A stretch of 64,000 nucleotides of DNA from Bacteroidales bacterium UBA4070 (GCA_002383485.1 DFYY01000013.1:1-64000); one strand, 5' to 3'. Shown: positions 26,286 to 34,961, numbered from the stretch's first letter. Made by a program: numbers and translations. The notes: generated by a model from the sequence alone, not told the origin.

Positions 26286-26592
26286 AATTCGGAATACCCT
26301 CTTATTGATGTAAAAATATCGATGGTTCTGGTTACCCCGGCGAATGTCACAGGACCGGTACCAGTTCTGATGATGTTCGGGAGGGCAGTTCTGCCTGCAT
26401 CCGCACAACCTGATCCTGCTGTGGATGCAAAACATGTTGGTATTGAGGGAGTCTCACGATATGGTAAGGCTGCTCTTGTCACGCTTACTTTTGAAGATCG
26501 GTTTGCCCTGGGTTTGACTGGATCGTCGGGTAAAGGCGGAGCTACTCTTCACAGGCGCAATTTCGGCGAAGCTGTCGAGAACCTTACTGGAA
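26286..26592 (+). pseudogene. fragment of a CE15-like (glucuronoyl) esterase
   Basis: The fragment reads VLVTPANVTGPVPVLMMFG, then jumps to DAKHVGIEGVSRYGKAALVT and GSSGKGGATLHRRNFGEAVE. GVSRYGK is the nucleophile motif G-x-S-R-x-G-K of CE15 glucuronoyl methylesterases, which cut lignin-glucuronoxylan esters. Between the two parts relatives have roughly 100 residues; the deletion here is in frame and its junction falls at GATCCTGCTGTGGATG (about 26408-26420). Both the signal peptide region and everything after ENLTG (26592), including the catalytic Glu and His, are missing. The open frame runs on to 26732 only by reading antisense through the greB-like gene. Confidence 0.6.
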
Positions 26593-26630
26593 GAAAAGGA
26601 AAATCAGGATCGAATATAGAAATTCAGTCC

Positions 26631-27134
26631 TTACAGGTAGGCAATCTTCAGAACTTCAAAGACGATTTCATCCCTTTCTCTTTTCAAGGTAATCCTGTCT
26701 CCAGGTTTTTTATTTATCAATGCCCTGGCTAACGGTGATATGAAGGAGATCTTGCCTTTGGCAATTTCAGCCTCATCAACTCCCACGATCTGAAAATCCT
26801 GAATTTTGCCTGAGGCAATATTTTTAAGCGTCACGATAGCGCCGAAGGTTATTTCATCCTGTGGCTGGTCTTTAGTATCAACCACCCGCGCTTCGGCAAT
26901 CCTGTTGTTGAGCAGTTGCAGTCTGGCATTGACATAATTCACTGCAATGCGTTGTTCGTTCTCGTTGGTAACGTTCAGGTCTTCTCTTTCCCTGATCAGT
27001 GCCTCTTTCTCTGCCAGCAGCTGTTCCATTCCTGCCCTGGTAACGAAGTTTGTCATACCCTCAGGCAGATATGCTCTCTTTGGCACCATCGGAACCTCTT
27101 CCTGATCGCCTTCTTTGATAAAACCTCTGCTCAT
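26631..27134 (-). CDS. greB: GreA/GreB-family transcription elongation factor
   Basis: The 167-residue protein reads MSRGFIKEGDQEEVPMVPKR, a common N-terminus of Bacteroidetes GreB-like factors. A coiled-coil (residues about 35-85, AGMEQLLAEKEALIREREDL) and the C-terminal FKBP-like Gre domain (ITFGAIVTLKNIASGKIQDF ... ISPLARALINKKPGD) follow. Gre factors stimulate transcript cleavage by backtracked RNA polymerase through acidic residues at the coiled-coil tip. The gene is alone, 27 bases before the sugar dehydrogenase stop-to-start gap, and its 3' end marks the edge of the degraded accessory stretch. Confidence 0.88.
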   Translation of the reverse strand: MSRGFIKEGDQEEVPMVPKRAYLPEGMTNFVTRAGMEQLLAEKEALIREREDLNVTNENEQRIAVNYVNARLQLLNNRIAEARVVDTKDQPQDEITFGAIVTLKNIASGKIQDFQIVGVDEAEIAKGKISFISPLARALINKKPGDRITLKRERDEIVFEVLKIAYL

Positions 27135-27161
27135 GATATCTGGTTACCTGTCTGCTCTGGG

Positions 27162-28574
27162 TTATTCTACCGGCATCAGGCGCAATATGTATCCGGGTGT
27201 TTCAATTGCGAAGTAGATATATTCATCAGGTCCCATGACAACATTGCGCACACGCCCGATGCCCTTAAGCAGTTCCTCACGGTGGGTTACCTTGTTGTTT
27301 TCAAGAACAACCCTTTCCAGATGCTTTAATGGCAGTGAGCCAAGTAATATATTGTTTTTCCAGTTCGGGTAACGGTCACCGGTCACGAATGTCATACCAC
27401 AGGGTCCGATTGACGGTGTCCACTGGAAGACAGGTTGTTCCAAACCTGCTTTTTCAGTGTCCGGGGTTAGAACGGTTCCGTCATAATTTATACCGTACGA
27501 AATTACCGGCCAGCCATAGTTCACTCCTGGCTTAATCAGGTTAAGTTCATCTCCGCCCCGGGGTCCGTGTTCTGAAACCCAGAGCTCTCCGGTAAGGGGA
27601 TCGAAGCATGTACCCTGGGGGTTACGGTGGCCGTAGCTCCAGATGGAAGCCATCGCTCCCGGTGTATTGACGAACGGATTGTCATCCGGGATGGAGCCGT
27701 CGTCATTCAGCCTGTGGATCTTGCCATTATGGTTGTCAAGCTTCTGGGGGAAGTCGAAGTGCTGCCCTCTGTCGCCTATCCCGAAGAAGATGTGTCCCTT
27801 TCCGTCAAAAGCTATTTTGCTGCCAAAATGATAGTTACGGTCTGTTGCCGGTTCACCTGTGAATAATACTTCGCGGTCTAAAAGCGTTGTACCGTCAAGC
27901 CTGGCCCTCATTATTGCAGTGTTTCCGGTCGGACGGGAACCACCGCTGCTTAGGGCCGAATATGAAAAGTAAATCCAGCCGTTGGCCGGATAATCCGGGT
28001 GGAGGGCGATATCAAGAAGTCCTCCCTGTCCTATTGCCATTATTTCAGGCAAGCCGGTGACGGGTTCAATGATTTTCCCTCCCGAGAAGCGGTGCAGAGT
28101 ACCTGACCGCTCCGAGATAAGCATATCCCCGTTTGGCAGAAATGCCATACCCCACGGTACGTTTAATCCCTTCACCACCGTATCGATTGTAAATTTTTGC
28201 ACCTCTGAGGCCACCATTTCCTCCAGGGTCAGTGCCGGCTGCAGCAATCCCCTGTCGGCTGGCAGCTCCTTCTTCACAAATGCGGCAAGGTCTCTGATCT
28301 CCCTGTTTGTGAATGATTCCCGGAAAGCAGGCATTCCGATATTCTCTATCCCGAATTTGATGCTCCGGAATGCAGATTCAGTTCCTTTTTCATCCATCCA
28401 TGCTTTTGCGGCAAACTTTTCGAGGTTGGCCCCGTGACAGCCGGAGCAGTATTTACCGTAGTTTTCAGTTGCAGTCTGTTTTGTCCCCAATGGGTTCTTT
28501 CCCCCGGCAGAGACGAACAATACGGCCGCCAGGATAACTGCCATTGCGAACAGAATTGATAGTATCTTGCTCAT
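27162..28574 (-). CDS. exported cytochrome c / PQQ-type glucose-sorbosone dehydrogenase fusion
   Basis: A signal peptide (MSKILSILFAMAVILAAVLF) is followed by a cytochrome c domain with CSGCH (C43, C46, H47) and a probable axial Met in NIGMPAF. From about residue 135 the protein is a six-bladed beta-propeller of the glucose/sorbosone dehydrogenase family (GLNVPWGMAFLPNGDMLISE, GGLLDIALHPDY, WSYGHRNPQGTCFDP, SEHGPRGGDELNLI). Soluble relatives oxidise aldoses with PQQ; electrons could pass internally to the heme. The PQQ need cannot be confirmed from sequence. It is on the same strand as the greB-like gene and 27 bases upstream of it in transcription order. Confidence 0.87.
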   Translation of the reverse strand: MSKILSILFAMAVILAAVLFVSAGGKNPLGTKQTATENYGKYCSGCHGANLEKFAAKAWMDEKGTESAFRSIKFGIENIGMPAFRESFTNREIRDLAAFVKKELPADRGLLQPALTLEEMVASEVQKFTIDTVVKGLNVPWGMAFLPNGDMLISERSGTLHRFSGGKIIEPVTGLPEIMAIGQGGLLDIALHPDYPANGWIYFSYSALSSGGSRPTGNTAIMRARLDGTTLLDREVLFTGEPATDRNYHFGSKIAFDGKGHIFFGIGDRGQHFDFPQKLDNHNGKIHRLNDDGSIPDDNPFVNTPGAMASIWSYGHRNPQGTCFDPLTGELWVSEHGPRGGDELNLIKPGVNYGWPVISYGINYDGTVLTPDTEKAGLEQPVFQWTPSIGPCGMTFVTGDRYPNWKNNILLGSLPLKHLERVVLENNKVTHREELLKGIGRVRNVVMGPDEYIYFAIETPGYILRLMPVE

Positions 28575-28725
28575 ATCAGCGCATTTGAATCAGCAGGAGC
28601 AAATTACAAAAAAAAGAATGAAGCCGCAAGTGCGGACCTGGCATTACTCTCGCCAGTAGCACTTCTATTTAAAGTCAGTCAAACAAATTGTTGCCCGGCT
28701 TGTTATTAGGTCATACAGGAAGGAA

Positions 28726-29394
28726 ATGGCCGAATATATTGTTAAAATACTGGATGTTAAGCAGCTTACCCATGATGTTAAGAGATTCCGCGTTGAAAAG
28801 CCGGAGGGTTATATATTCAAGCCCGGGCAGGCAACGGGTGTGGCAATAAATACACCTGAACTCAAAAAGAGAAGGAGATCATTTACATTCACCGGGTTGA
28901 ATGAGGATACTCACCTTGAGTTCACGATAAAGATCTATCCGGAACACAACGGTCTCACGAAGGATCTTGATGCAGCGGTGCCGGGGACAGAGCTGCTGAT
29001 CGGATCACCCTGGGGCGCAATAACATACAAGGGGAAAGGGGTTTTCATTGCCGGCGGTGCCGGAATCACCCCGTTCATTTCTATCTTCAGAGATCTGCAG
29101 GCACGTAATGAGCTATCCGGCAACATGTTGCTTTTTGCCAACAAAACCAGGGCTGACATCATTCTTGAGAAGGAGCTTCGCGATATGCTTGACGGGGCAT
29201 TTGTTAATATACTGTCTGATGAAGAGCAGGAGGGTTATTTCGGTGGTTTTATAAGCGAGGAATTCCTGAGGACCCATGTCAGCGATTTAGGTGTCAATTT
29301 TTATCTGTGCGGTCCGCCGCTCATGATGAGGACAGTGACTGACCTGCTGGCAGGTCTGGGTGTCGATAAAAAGGCTGTTACAATGGATTTGTAG
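28726..29394 (+). CDS. ferredoxin/flavodoxin reductase-like FAD oxidoreductase
   Basis: The 222-residue protein has the two-domain ferredoxin-NADP reductase fold. The FAD part shows RRRSFTFTGL (variant of RxYS) and PGTELLIGSPWGAI; the NAD(P) part shows GVFIAGGAGITPFISIF and the terminal YLCGPPLMMRTV. There is no iron-sulfur or globin domain, so it needs an external partner. Similar short proteins in Bacteroidetes are annotated as flavodoxin reductases. It appears to be a single-gene unit. The start ATGGCCGAATAT follows GGAAGGAA, a good ribosome binding site. Confidence 0.82.
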   Translation: MAEYIVKILDVKQLTHDVKRFRVEKPEGYIFKPGQATGVAINTPELKKRRRSFTFTGLNEDTHLEFTIKIYPEHNGLTKDLDAAVPGTELLIGSPWGAITYKGKGVFIAGGAGITPFISIFRDLQARNELSGNMLLFANKTRADIILEKELRDMLDGAFVNILSDEEQEGYFGGFISEEFLRTHVSDLGVNFYLCGPPLMMRTVTDLLAGLGVDKKAVTMDL

Positions 29395-29563
29395 CACATC
29401 CTCCACTCCCGGATCACCAGTCGCAAGACGTTTATGGCAACCTGCTAAAGAGCATATTCATTTCATACCAGGTCAGGAAGGTTTTTCATTAATTTGGGGC
29501 TTTATCAGGAATTTAATAAACAACAAGACAGTATTATGACTGTCCGCCAATAATCACCAATAA

Positions 29564-30256
29564 ATGAAAAACACAGACGCCAACAGATTTGGTTATTATG
29601 TCTCGGTCTTTACTGCCGTCCTGACTGTTGTTACCTTCGGCATTGCAGTATGCACCCCGCCGCTGTCCGGACCCTTTTGCAGGGGAGATTGCTTTCAGTA
29701 TCCGTATCATGACATACTCAGCCGGTTTCCGCGTGATTATTACTGGATGTATCCTGCCATACTGCTCTCCTTTTTATACCTGGTGATGATGATTACCGTT
29801 CACAGATCGATGCCGGCTGAAAGGAATCTCTTCAGTGCCGTGGCTTCAGGATTTGCGATTATCAGCAGCCTTGTACTTTCTGCAGATTATTTCATACAGG
29901 TCTCTTTTATTCAGCCGAGCCTGCTGGCGGGGGAAACGGATGGTGTGGCAATGATGAGTCAGTTCAATCCTCACGGAATTTTCATTATACTTGAGGAGTT
30001 GGGCTTCGTAACTATGGGAATATCGTTTCTGTTCCTTGTACCTGCATTTGCCGGACCGACCAGGCTGGAGAAGAGCCTGAGGCTGACATTCATTATCAGC
30101 TTCTGCCTGACGGTGGCTGCCTTTATCGCTATTTCGGCCGTTCACGGTATTATGAGGGAGTACCGGTTCGAGGTTGCCGTAATATCAATCACCTGGTTAG
30201 AGCTGATAATTGTCTCGGTTCTTATGGCGCGATATTTTCGCAGGAGGAGCAACTGA
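29564..30256 (+). CDS. six-helix integral membrane protein, unknown function
   Basis: The 230 residues contain six predicted membrane segments: VSVFTAVLTVVTFGIAVC, MYPAILLSFLYLVMMITV, AVASGFAIISSLVLSADYF, IFIILEELGFVTMGISFLFL, LRLTFIISFCLTVAAFIAI and VAVISITWLELIIVSVLMA. Loops are short and I recognise no family motif. Two Cys pairs lie in the first external loop (CTPPLSGPFCRGDC), which might form disulfides. The neighbours are a flavin reductase and a dead cyclophilin gene, which give no clear functional hint. Confidence 0.6.
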   Translation: MKNTDANRFGYYVSVFTAVLTVVTFGIAVCTPPLSGPFCRGDCFQYPYHDILSRFPRDYYWMYPAILLSFLYLVMMITVHRSMPAERNLFSAVASGFAIISSLVLSADYFIQVSFIQPSLLAGETDGVAMMSQFNPHGIFIILEELGFVTMGISFLFLVPAFAGPTRLEKSLRLTFIISFCLTVAAFIAISAVHGIMREYRFEVAVISITWLELIIVSVLMARYFRRRSN

Positions 30257-30266
30257 TTTTCCAGAC

Positions 30267-30720
30267 TTATTTGCCTTTCCTGCTAATCCCAAGGATCACT
30301 ACAGGCTTTTCAAGATACTGGCCGGGAGCGTCAATGTCATGGATCTTTCTCACTATATCCATTCCCCGAGTGACTTTCCCGAAAGCTGCATATCCCTGCC
30401 CGTCAGGATTCCGTCTGCCCCCGAAATCAAGCTCCGGCTGGTCGCCCGCGCATATAAAGAACTCCGAGGTTGCCGTCCCCGGCGTCCATCTTGCCATTGA
30501 GATCACCCCTTCACGGTGACGGATTCCCGTCATCTCAGTTGTTTCGTGTGGGATCGGGGGAAACCCTCCTGTCTCTTCTGCCTCGTACCGGCCACCCTGG
30601 ATAACCTCTATAAACACGGAATCTTTCGGCTGGTTATCAGGTCTGACGACCCTGTAGAAACATGTACTGTCGAACAGGCCGGCATCAATATAACTGAGGA
30701 AATTGGTTGAGGTATCCTGT
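30267..30720 (-). pseudogene. cyclophilin-type peptidyl-prolyl isomerase, 5' end missing
   Basis: Homology to cyclophilins runs continuously from NFLSYIDAGLFDSTCFYRVV through ISMARWTPGTATSEFFICAG and YAAFGKVTRGMDIVRKI to a proper stop at 30267. The first 25-30 residues of the fold and the usual signal peptide are absent. The homology begins only a few codons after the stop of the YeiH-like gene (30723) and in the same reading frame, so the two are separated by a single TAG. The only in-frame start candidate (GTG at 30617) would drop the active-site Arg in FYRVV. The gene seems to have been fused end-on by a deletion. Read-through of the TAG would tag the permease with a cyclophilin domain; there is no evidence that this happens. 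Confidence 0.7.
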
Positions 30721-30722
30721 TT

Positions 30723-32024
30723 CTACTTTCCGCCTATCAGCTGGAACAGCAGGTATGAGACGCCCAGTGTAAAGAATATATTGAAGGTCTGCGCAATCAG
30801 GAAGCTATAGAAGGGCTTTTTGCTCTCCATATGCCTGAAGTCGGCGAAACGGGTCTCAAGGCCTATGCTTATAAATGCCAGGTTGAACCAGAAGGTGCTG
30901 AAAGACTTTATCACTTTGCCGGACGACTGTGCAGTCTCCGGACTGAGGATGAAGGAAAAGACCAGCGAAGCAAGAATAAAGCCCAGGACGAACTTGGGGA
31001 AGCGGTCCCAGATGATTCTTACAGGTACATGCTGCCCCCTTTCTCCTGCGGTACGGTTTCTGTATGCCCAGAAGATTGAAATGGCAAATGCAGCCAGACC
31101 AAGGAGCACGTTTTGTGAGAATTTAACGATTGTTGCGTATTTCAGTCCGGTCTCCCCTGCGATGGTTCCGGCAGCCACAACGGCCCCGGTTGTGTCGATT
31201 GTGCCGCCGAGCCATGCGCCCGTGACAACATCGGAGAGCCCCATCCATTTGGCAATGATGGGAAGGAAGATCATCATAGGTATTGCAACCAGCAACACAA
31301 GGGAGATTATGAATGAGAGTTTCTTCTTGTCGCCATTGATGGCACCGGCCGTGGCAATAGCAGCAGAGACTCCGCAGATTGATACGGCGCTGGCCAGCAT
31401 GGTTGAGAATTCGTCGTCAATCTTCATCTTTTTTGAGAGCCAGAAGGCGAAGTACCACACCACGGTGACAACGATTACTGCCTGTATCAGCCCGAACGAT
31501 CCCGCTGACAGGATATCCTTAAAGAGGATAGTAGCCCCCAGCAGCACCAGTCCGATCTTCACGTATAGTTCCGTTTGCACTCCCGAGCGGAGCCATGCAG
31601 GTAGCCTGAATGCATTTCCGAGGATCAGACCAAGCAGAAGTGAAAACAGTACAGTCTCCAGACCGAGGTTTTTAAAGCCTGCATATGACGATATGAACTG
31701 TGCCAGGATGGCAAGAAGAAACAACGAAAGAAATCCTGTCAGATATTTCTTTAACTTTTCACCGCTGAGTACCATTCCGATAACCGCAATCAGGCCGAAG
31801 ATCACAAAGGTGTAAAGAGCCGAAGTCCAAAGCGATGAGGCTCCCAGCATACCCGAGAAATCATGGTCACCGTCCCATCCTGCCTTCCCTCCGAATGAGG
31901 GGGTGGCTATTGCATAGCCGGTTAATACAACAAAAATTATAAGTACAAATCCTGTTACCACCGAAGCCCAGTCCTGTCCGATGTTGAATCTGCCGGAGAG
32001 AGGAGTGTTATTGTTTTTTGTCAT
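30723..32024 (-). CDS. YeiH-family putative sulfate exporter (UPF0324)
   Basis: A 433-residue polytopic membrane protein with about 11-12 hydrophobic segments. The conserved core motifs are present: GLILGNAFRLPAWLRSGVQTELYVKIGLVLLG written in parts, SAVSICGVSAAIATAGAI, and GAWLGGTIDTTGAVVAAG followed by FSQNVLLGLAAF. The family (PF03601) is implicated in sulfonate or sulfate efflux but the substrate is not firmly known. The extra first membrane segment with FSGMLGASSLWTSALYTF makes it longer than the E. coli protein (about 350 residues), as in other Bacteroidetes members. It is divergent from spt. A cyclophilin remnant directly follows. Confidence 0.85.
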   Translation of the reverse strand: MTKNNNTPLSGRFNIGQDWASVVTGFVLIIFVVLTGYAIATPSFGGKAGWDGDHDFSGMLGASSLWTSALYTFVIFGLIAVIGMVLSGEKLKKYLTGFLSLFLLAILAQFISSYAGFKNLGLETVLFSLLLGLILGNAFRLPAWLRSGVQTELYVKIGLVLLGATILFKDILSAGSFGLIQAVIVVTVVWYFAFWLSKKMKIDDEFSTMLASAVSICGVSAAIATAGAINGDKKKLSFIISLVLLVAIPMMIFLPIIAKWMGLSDVVTGAWLGGTIDTTGAVVAAGTIAGETGLKYATIVKFSQNVLLGLAAFAISIFWAYRNRTAGERGQHVPVRIIWDRFPKFVLGFILASLVFSFILSPETAQSSGKVIKSFSTFWFNLAFISIGLETRFADFRHMESKKPFYSFLIAQTFNIFFTLGVSYLLFQLIGGK

Positions 32025-32194
32025 ACCGCGTTTAGTTTTTTTGCCCCCTGCGGGGGTCTGACAACTACAGTTTTACAATGATGCCTGCAAATATGAGGAC
32101 AATTCGGGATTGAAAACTAGGTATAAAATGGTATTCTTGGTCCCGAAAGCCTCTCTTCCCGGAGATATTTATACTGCGGTTCTGTACAATTATT

Positions 32195-32202
32195 TAAATT
32201 TG
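32195..32202 (+). promoter_or_regulatory. -7 promoter box of spt
   Basis: TAAATTTG matches TAnnTTTG and lies 24 bases before the chosen spt start. It excludes in-frame ATG codons at 32110 and 32128 as the real start, because these precede the promoter. Confidence 0.55.
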
Positions 32203-32226
32203 CACAATTGCAACTTGCAAAGTACC

Positions 32227-33435
32227 ATGAGAAAACTCCAGAAAGCCTTTTCAGGCTATGACCTTCCGCAGCAGGCCATGCGGGCAGGGATCTACCCCTA
32301 TTTCAGGACCATTGAGTCCGATCAGGACACCGTAGTGACCATTAACGGCATGAAAGTGATGATGTTTGGATCTAACAGCTATCTAGGGCTGACAAATCAT
32401 CCCAGGATAAAGGAGGCGGCGAAGAAGGCAATAGACAAATACGGCACGGGCTGCGCGGGATCAAGGTTCCTGAACGGTACGCTGGATATTCACGTTCAGC
32501 TCGAGGAGCGTATTGCGGAGATGGCAGGGAAGGAACAGGCTTTATGTTACAGCACAGGGTTCCAGGTTAATCTGGGTGTTGTATCAGCGCTGACCGGGCG
32601 GCGTGATTATATCCTTCTTGATGAGTATGACCACGCATCTATCATTGAGGGAAGCAGGTTATCTTTCTCAAAGGTCCTGAAATATGCGCACAACGACATG
32701 ACAAGCCTCGAGAACAAGCTCAGACAGTGTGCACCGGAAAGCATAAAGCTGATTGTTGCCGACGGGATATTCTCCATGGAGGGAGATATTGTAAAACTGC
32801 CGGAGATTGTTGAACTGGCAGAGAAATATGACGCTTCAATAATGATTGACGATGCCCATTCCATCGGTGTGCTCGGCGATCAGGGAAGGGGTACGGCTTC
32901 GCACTTCGGGCTCACTGACAAGGTAGACCTGATCATGGGCACCTTTTCAAAGTCACTTGCTTCCCTTGGCGGATTCATCGCCTCGGACAGGGATACAATA
33001 AATTTCCTGAAGCACAATTCCAGGTCACTCATCTTCAGTGCAAGCATGACACCAGCATCTGCAGCATCTGTACTCGCAGCCATGGAAATAATGATGAGCG
33101 AGCCGGAACGCATAAGCCATCTATGGGAGATTACGCGCTATGCACTGAAAGGATTCCGTGATATGGGTTTTGATACCGGAAAGTCGGAGACTCCGATAAT
33201 TCCTCTCTTTATCCGGGACAATGTCAAGGCTCTTACACTTACACAGCAACTGCTTTCTGACGGTATATTCGTCAACCCGGTCGTATCCCCTGCAGTACCG
33301 AAGAATGACAGCCTGATACGCTATTCCCTGATGGCAACCCATACAAAGGAACAGGTGGACATCTCAATCGATAAGATTACAAGGGCAGCCAGGGAGCTTG
33401 GAATAATCAGTTCAGGTGCAGCAGAGCCTGCCTGA
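32227..33435 (+). CDS. spt: serine palmitoyltransferase
   Basis: This PLP enzyme of the alpha-oxoamine synthase family condenses serine with an acyl-CoA to 3-ketodihydrosphingosine, the first step of Bacteroidetes sphingolipid synthesis. The start at MRKLQKAFSGYDLPQQAMRA gives 402 residues, the usual length. Bacteroidetes Spt hallmarks are visible: GIYPYFRTIES, MFGSNSYLGLT, GSRFLNGTLDIHVQLE, DGIFSMEGDI, DDAHSIGVLG and the PLP lysine K242 in GTFSKSLASLGG. The close relative AONS (bioF) would lack GTLDLH and the PYFR block. A short-chain dehydrogenase follows 14 bases after the stop and may carry out the next step. Confidence 0.9.
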   Translation: MRKLQKAFSGYDLPQQAMRAGIYPYFRTIESDQDTVVTINGMKVMMFGSNSYLGLTNHPRIKEAAKKAIDKYGTGCAGSRFLNGTLDIHVQLEERIAEMAGKEQALCYSTGFQVNLGVVSALTGRRDYILLDEYDHASIIEGSRLSFSKVLKYAHNDMTSLENKLRQCAPESIKLIVADGIFSMEGDIVKLPEIVELAEKYDASIMIDDAHSIGVLGDQGRGTASHFGLTDKVDLIMGTFSKSLASLGGFIASDRDTINFLKHNSRSLIFSASMTPASAASVLAAMEIMMSEPERISHLWEITRYALKGFRDMGFDTGKSETPIIPLFIRDNVKALTLTQQLLSDGIFVNPVVSPAVPKNDSLIRYSLMATHTKEQVDISIDKITRAARELGIISSGAAEPA

Positions 33436-33449
33436 CCCGGCAGGAAGAA

Positions 33450-34268
33450 ATGATGGGGAAAGTAATTCTCATTACCGGTATATCGTCAGGCTTCGGTCGT
33501 GAGAGCGCCGCGCTGCTGGCAGGATGCGGACATACCGTTTACGGCACGGCCAGAAACAATTGCGATGTAGGCGAAGGTATCAACCTGCTGACGATGGACC
33601 TTACAGACCGTGGGTCAGTCAGTAATGCAGTCAGGTCCGTAGTGGAAAGGGAGGGAAGAATAGATGTGCTTGTGAATAACGCGGGCATGCACACCGGCGG
33701 TCCGGTGGAGACAGCTCCTGAAGACCATCTCAGGTTGCAGATGGAGACAAGCTTCCTGGGCATGGTCTTTCTTACCCGCGAGGTGCTGCCGGTTATGCGT
33801 GCCGGCGGTGGTGGAAGGATTATCAATATAAGTTCAATCGGCGGGTTGATGGGCCTGCCGTTCCAGGGATTTTATTCAGCTGCAAAATTTGCCGTTGAAG
33901 GATTCAGCGAGGCACTGCGCATGGAGGTTGGAAATTTCAATATCAAAGTGGTGATAATCAATCCGGGCGACTTTCGCACGAACAACTCATCCAACCGCAG
34001 GAAATTCCTTGCCCCTTCAGCCCCCGGAGATCCATATGCCGGACAATTTGAAAAGTCGTTGTCAGTCATTGAAAGCGATGAAGCCGGCGGCAAAAATCCT
34101 ATAATTCTTGCAAGAAAGCTTGCATGCATTATTGACTGCAGGAATCCGCGCCAGCGTTACATCATAGCCTCTGCGGACCAGAGACTGGCTGTATTATTAA
34201 AACGGATAGCTCCCGGGAAGCTGTTTACGAGAATCCTTTCGAGTCACTACGGCATTCCTCAGTCCTGA
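33450..34268 (+). CDS. short-chain dehydrogenase, candidate 3-ketodihydrosphingosine reductase
   Basis: The 272-residue classical SDR has the cofactor motif TGISSGFG near the N-terminus, NNAG at about residue 87 and the catalytic YSAAK with an upstream Ser (ISSIGG). TARN after the second strand suggests NADP(H) preference through the basic residue. It follows spt by 14 bases with a ribosome binding site (AGGAAG) in the gap, so the two are cotranscribed. In sphingolipid synthesis the Spt product is reduced by an NADPH-dependent SDR, so this is a reasonable candidate, but the sequence alone is generic. ATG at 33453 is an equal alternative start. Confidence 0.8.
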   Translation: MMGKVILITGISSGFGRESAALLAGCGHTVYGTARNNCDVGEGINLLTMDLTDRGSVSNAVRSVVEREGRIDVLVNNAGMHTGGPVETAPEDHLRLQMETSFLGMVFLTREVLPVMRAGGGGRIINISSIGGLMGLPFQGFYSAAKFAVEGFSEALRMEVGNFNIKVVIINPGDFRTNNSSNRRKFLAPSAPGDPYAGQFEKSLSVIESDEAGGKNPIILARKLACIIDCRNPRQRYIIASADQRLAVLLKRIAPGKLFTRILSSHYGIPQS

Positions 34269-34269
34269 C

Positions 34270-34311
34270 AAAAAAAAGCCGGTATCAGCTGTTGCTCAGT
34301 CAGATGCCGGC
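34270..34311 (-). terminator. rho-independent terminator of the DUF4251 gene
   Basis: On the minus strand GATGCCGGC's complement pairs with GCCGGTATC's complement: a 9-bp stem (34278-34286 with 34303-34311, one G-U) with a 16-base loop, followed by eight T (34270-34277). It lies 28 bases after the stop of the minus-strand gene and just past the convergent SDR stop. Confidence 0.8.
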
Positions 34312-34339
34312 CTGTTCGGCTGGCCCGATAGTACGAATG

Positions 34340-34846
34340 CTAGATTTCGCCCGGCCTTCTGAAATATTTTGACTGTGCCCTGGGCACGATTTCTCCGGTG
34401 AAGCGCTTGACTTCTCCCTTGGTTGGAGTGATGATTACATCTGCCAGGTTGCCGGCGGTTTTCTTAAGCGAGATCTCAACCCTGGCGTTAATAAGGAGAC
34501 CTTTTGCCTGGCAGGAAATCCTTACGTTGCCCTTTTTGTCGGTTGTCTGGTTATAATCAGATACTGTCAGTTTGTTGGTATTGTTGTTATCTGCAATGAT
34601 TGCGCCCTGAAGAATGATATGGTCCTTTTCGAAAGCCAGAAAGTTGGCGTTGTCAGTGTTGTCCGAGAATATTCCCTCGGTCTGATAGGTACCAACAATA
34701 ATTACAAAATCCTTTGACTCGATTGTCACAAGGGCTTTTTCGAAAGCTGCGAGAGCGGCTGCTTCCCTTTCCGCTTTCTTGTCCTGTCCGGATACGGTCA
34801 TAAGAGCTGCGCAGATAAAACAGATGGCCAGTAAGAATTTTTTCAT
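34340..34846 (-). CDS. secreted DUF4251 family protein
   Basis: A 168-residue protein with signal peptide MKKFLLAICFICAALMTVSG. The mature part opens with a charged helix (KKAEREAAALAAFEKALVTI) and then a beta-rich domain with DNTDNANFLAFEKDHIILQG and GNVRISCQAKGLLINARVEI, the DUF4251 pattern known only from Bacteroidetes. Its function is unknown; a periplasmic location is likely. It has its own promoter box (34874-34881) and terminator, so it is a single-gene unit between two SDR genes transcribed the other way. Confidence 0.82.
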   Translation of the reverse strand: MKKFLLAICFICAALMTVSGQDKKAEREAAALAAFEKALVTIESKDFVIIVGTYQTEGIFSDNTDNANFLAFEKDHIILQGAIIADNNNTNKLTVSDYNQTTDKKGNVRISCQAKGLLINARVEISLKKTAGNLADVIITPTKGEVKRFTGEIVPRAQSKYFRRPGEI

Positions 34847-34873
34847 GTTGAGTTCAGATTATTATTTCTTAAG

Positions 34874-34881
34874 CAAAATTA
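34874..34881 (-). promoter_or_regulatory. -7 promoter box of the DUF4251 gene
   Basis: Minus-strand TAATTTTG fits TAnnTTTG and sits 28 bases before the start codon. Confidence 0.5.
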
Positions 34882-34961
34882 CTATTTATCGGATACAATA
34901 AGCGTGCCCGGAACATAACAGGATTAAATTTATACCCTGAACCGAAGAAAATATTTCGCAG

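Noticed and set aside
26592..26732. Continuation of the esterase-fragment frame
   Set aside because: Homology stops at about 26592; the rest merely reads antisense through the greB-like gene.
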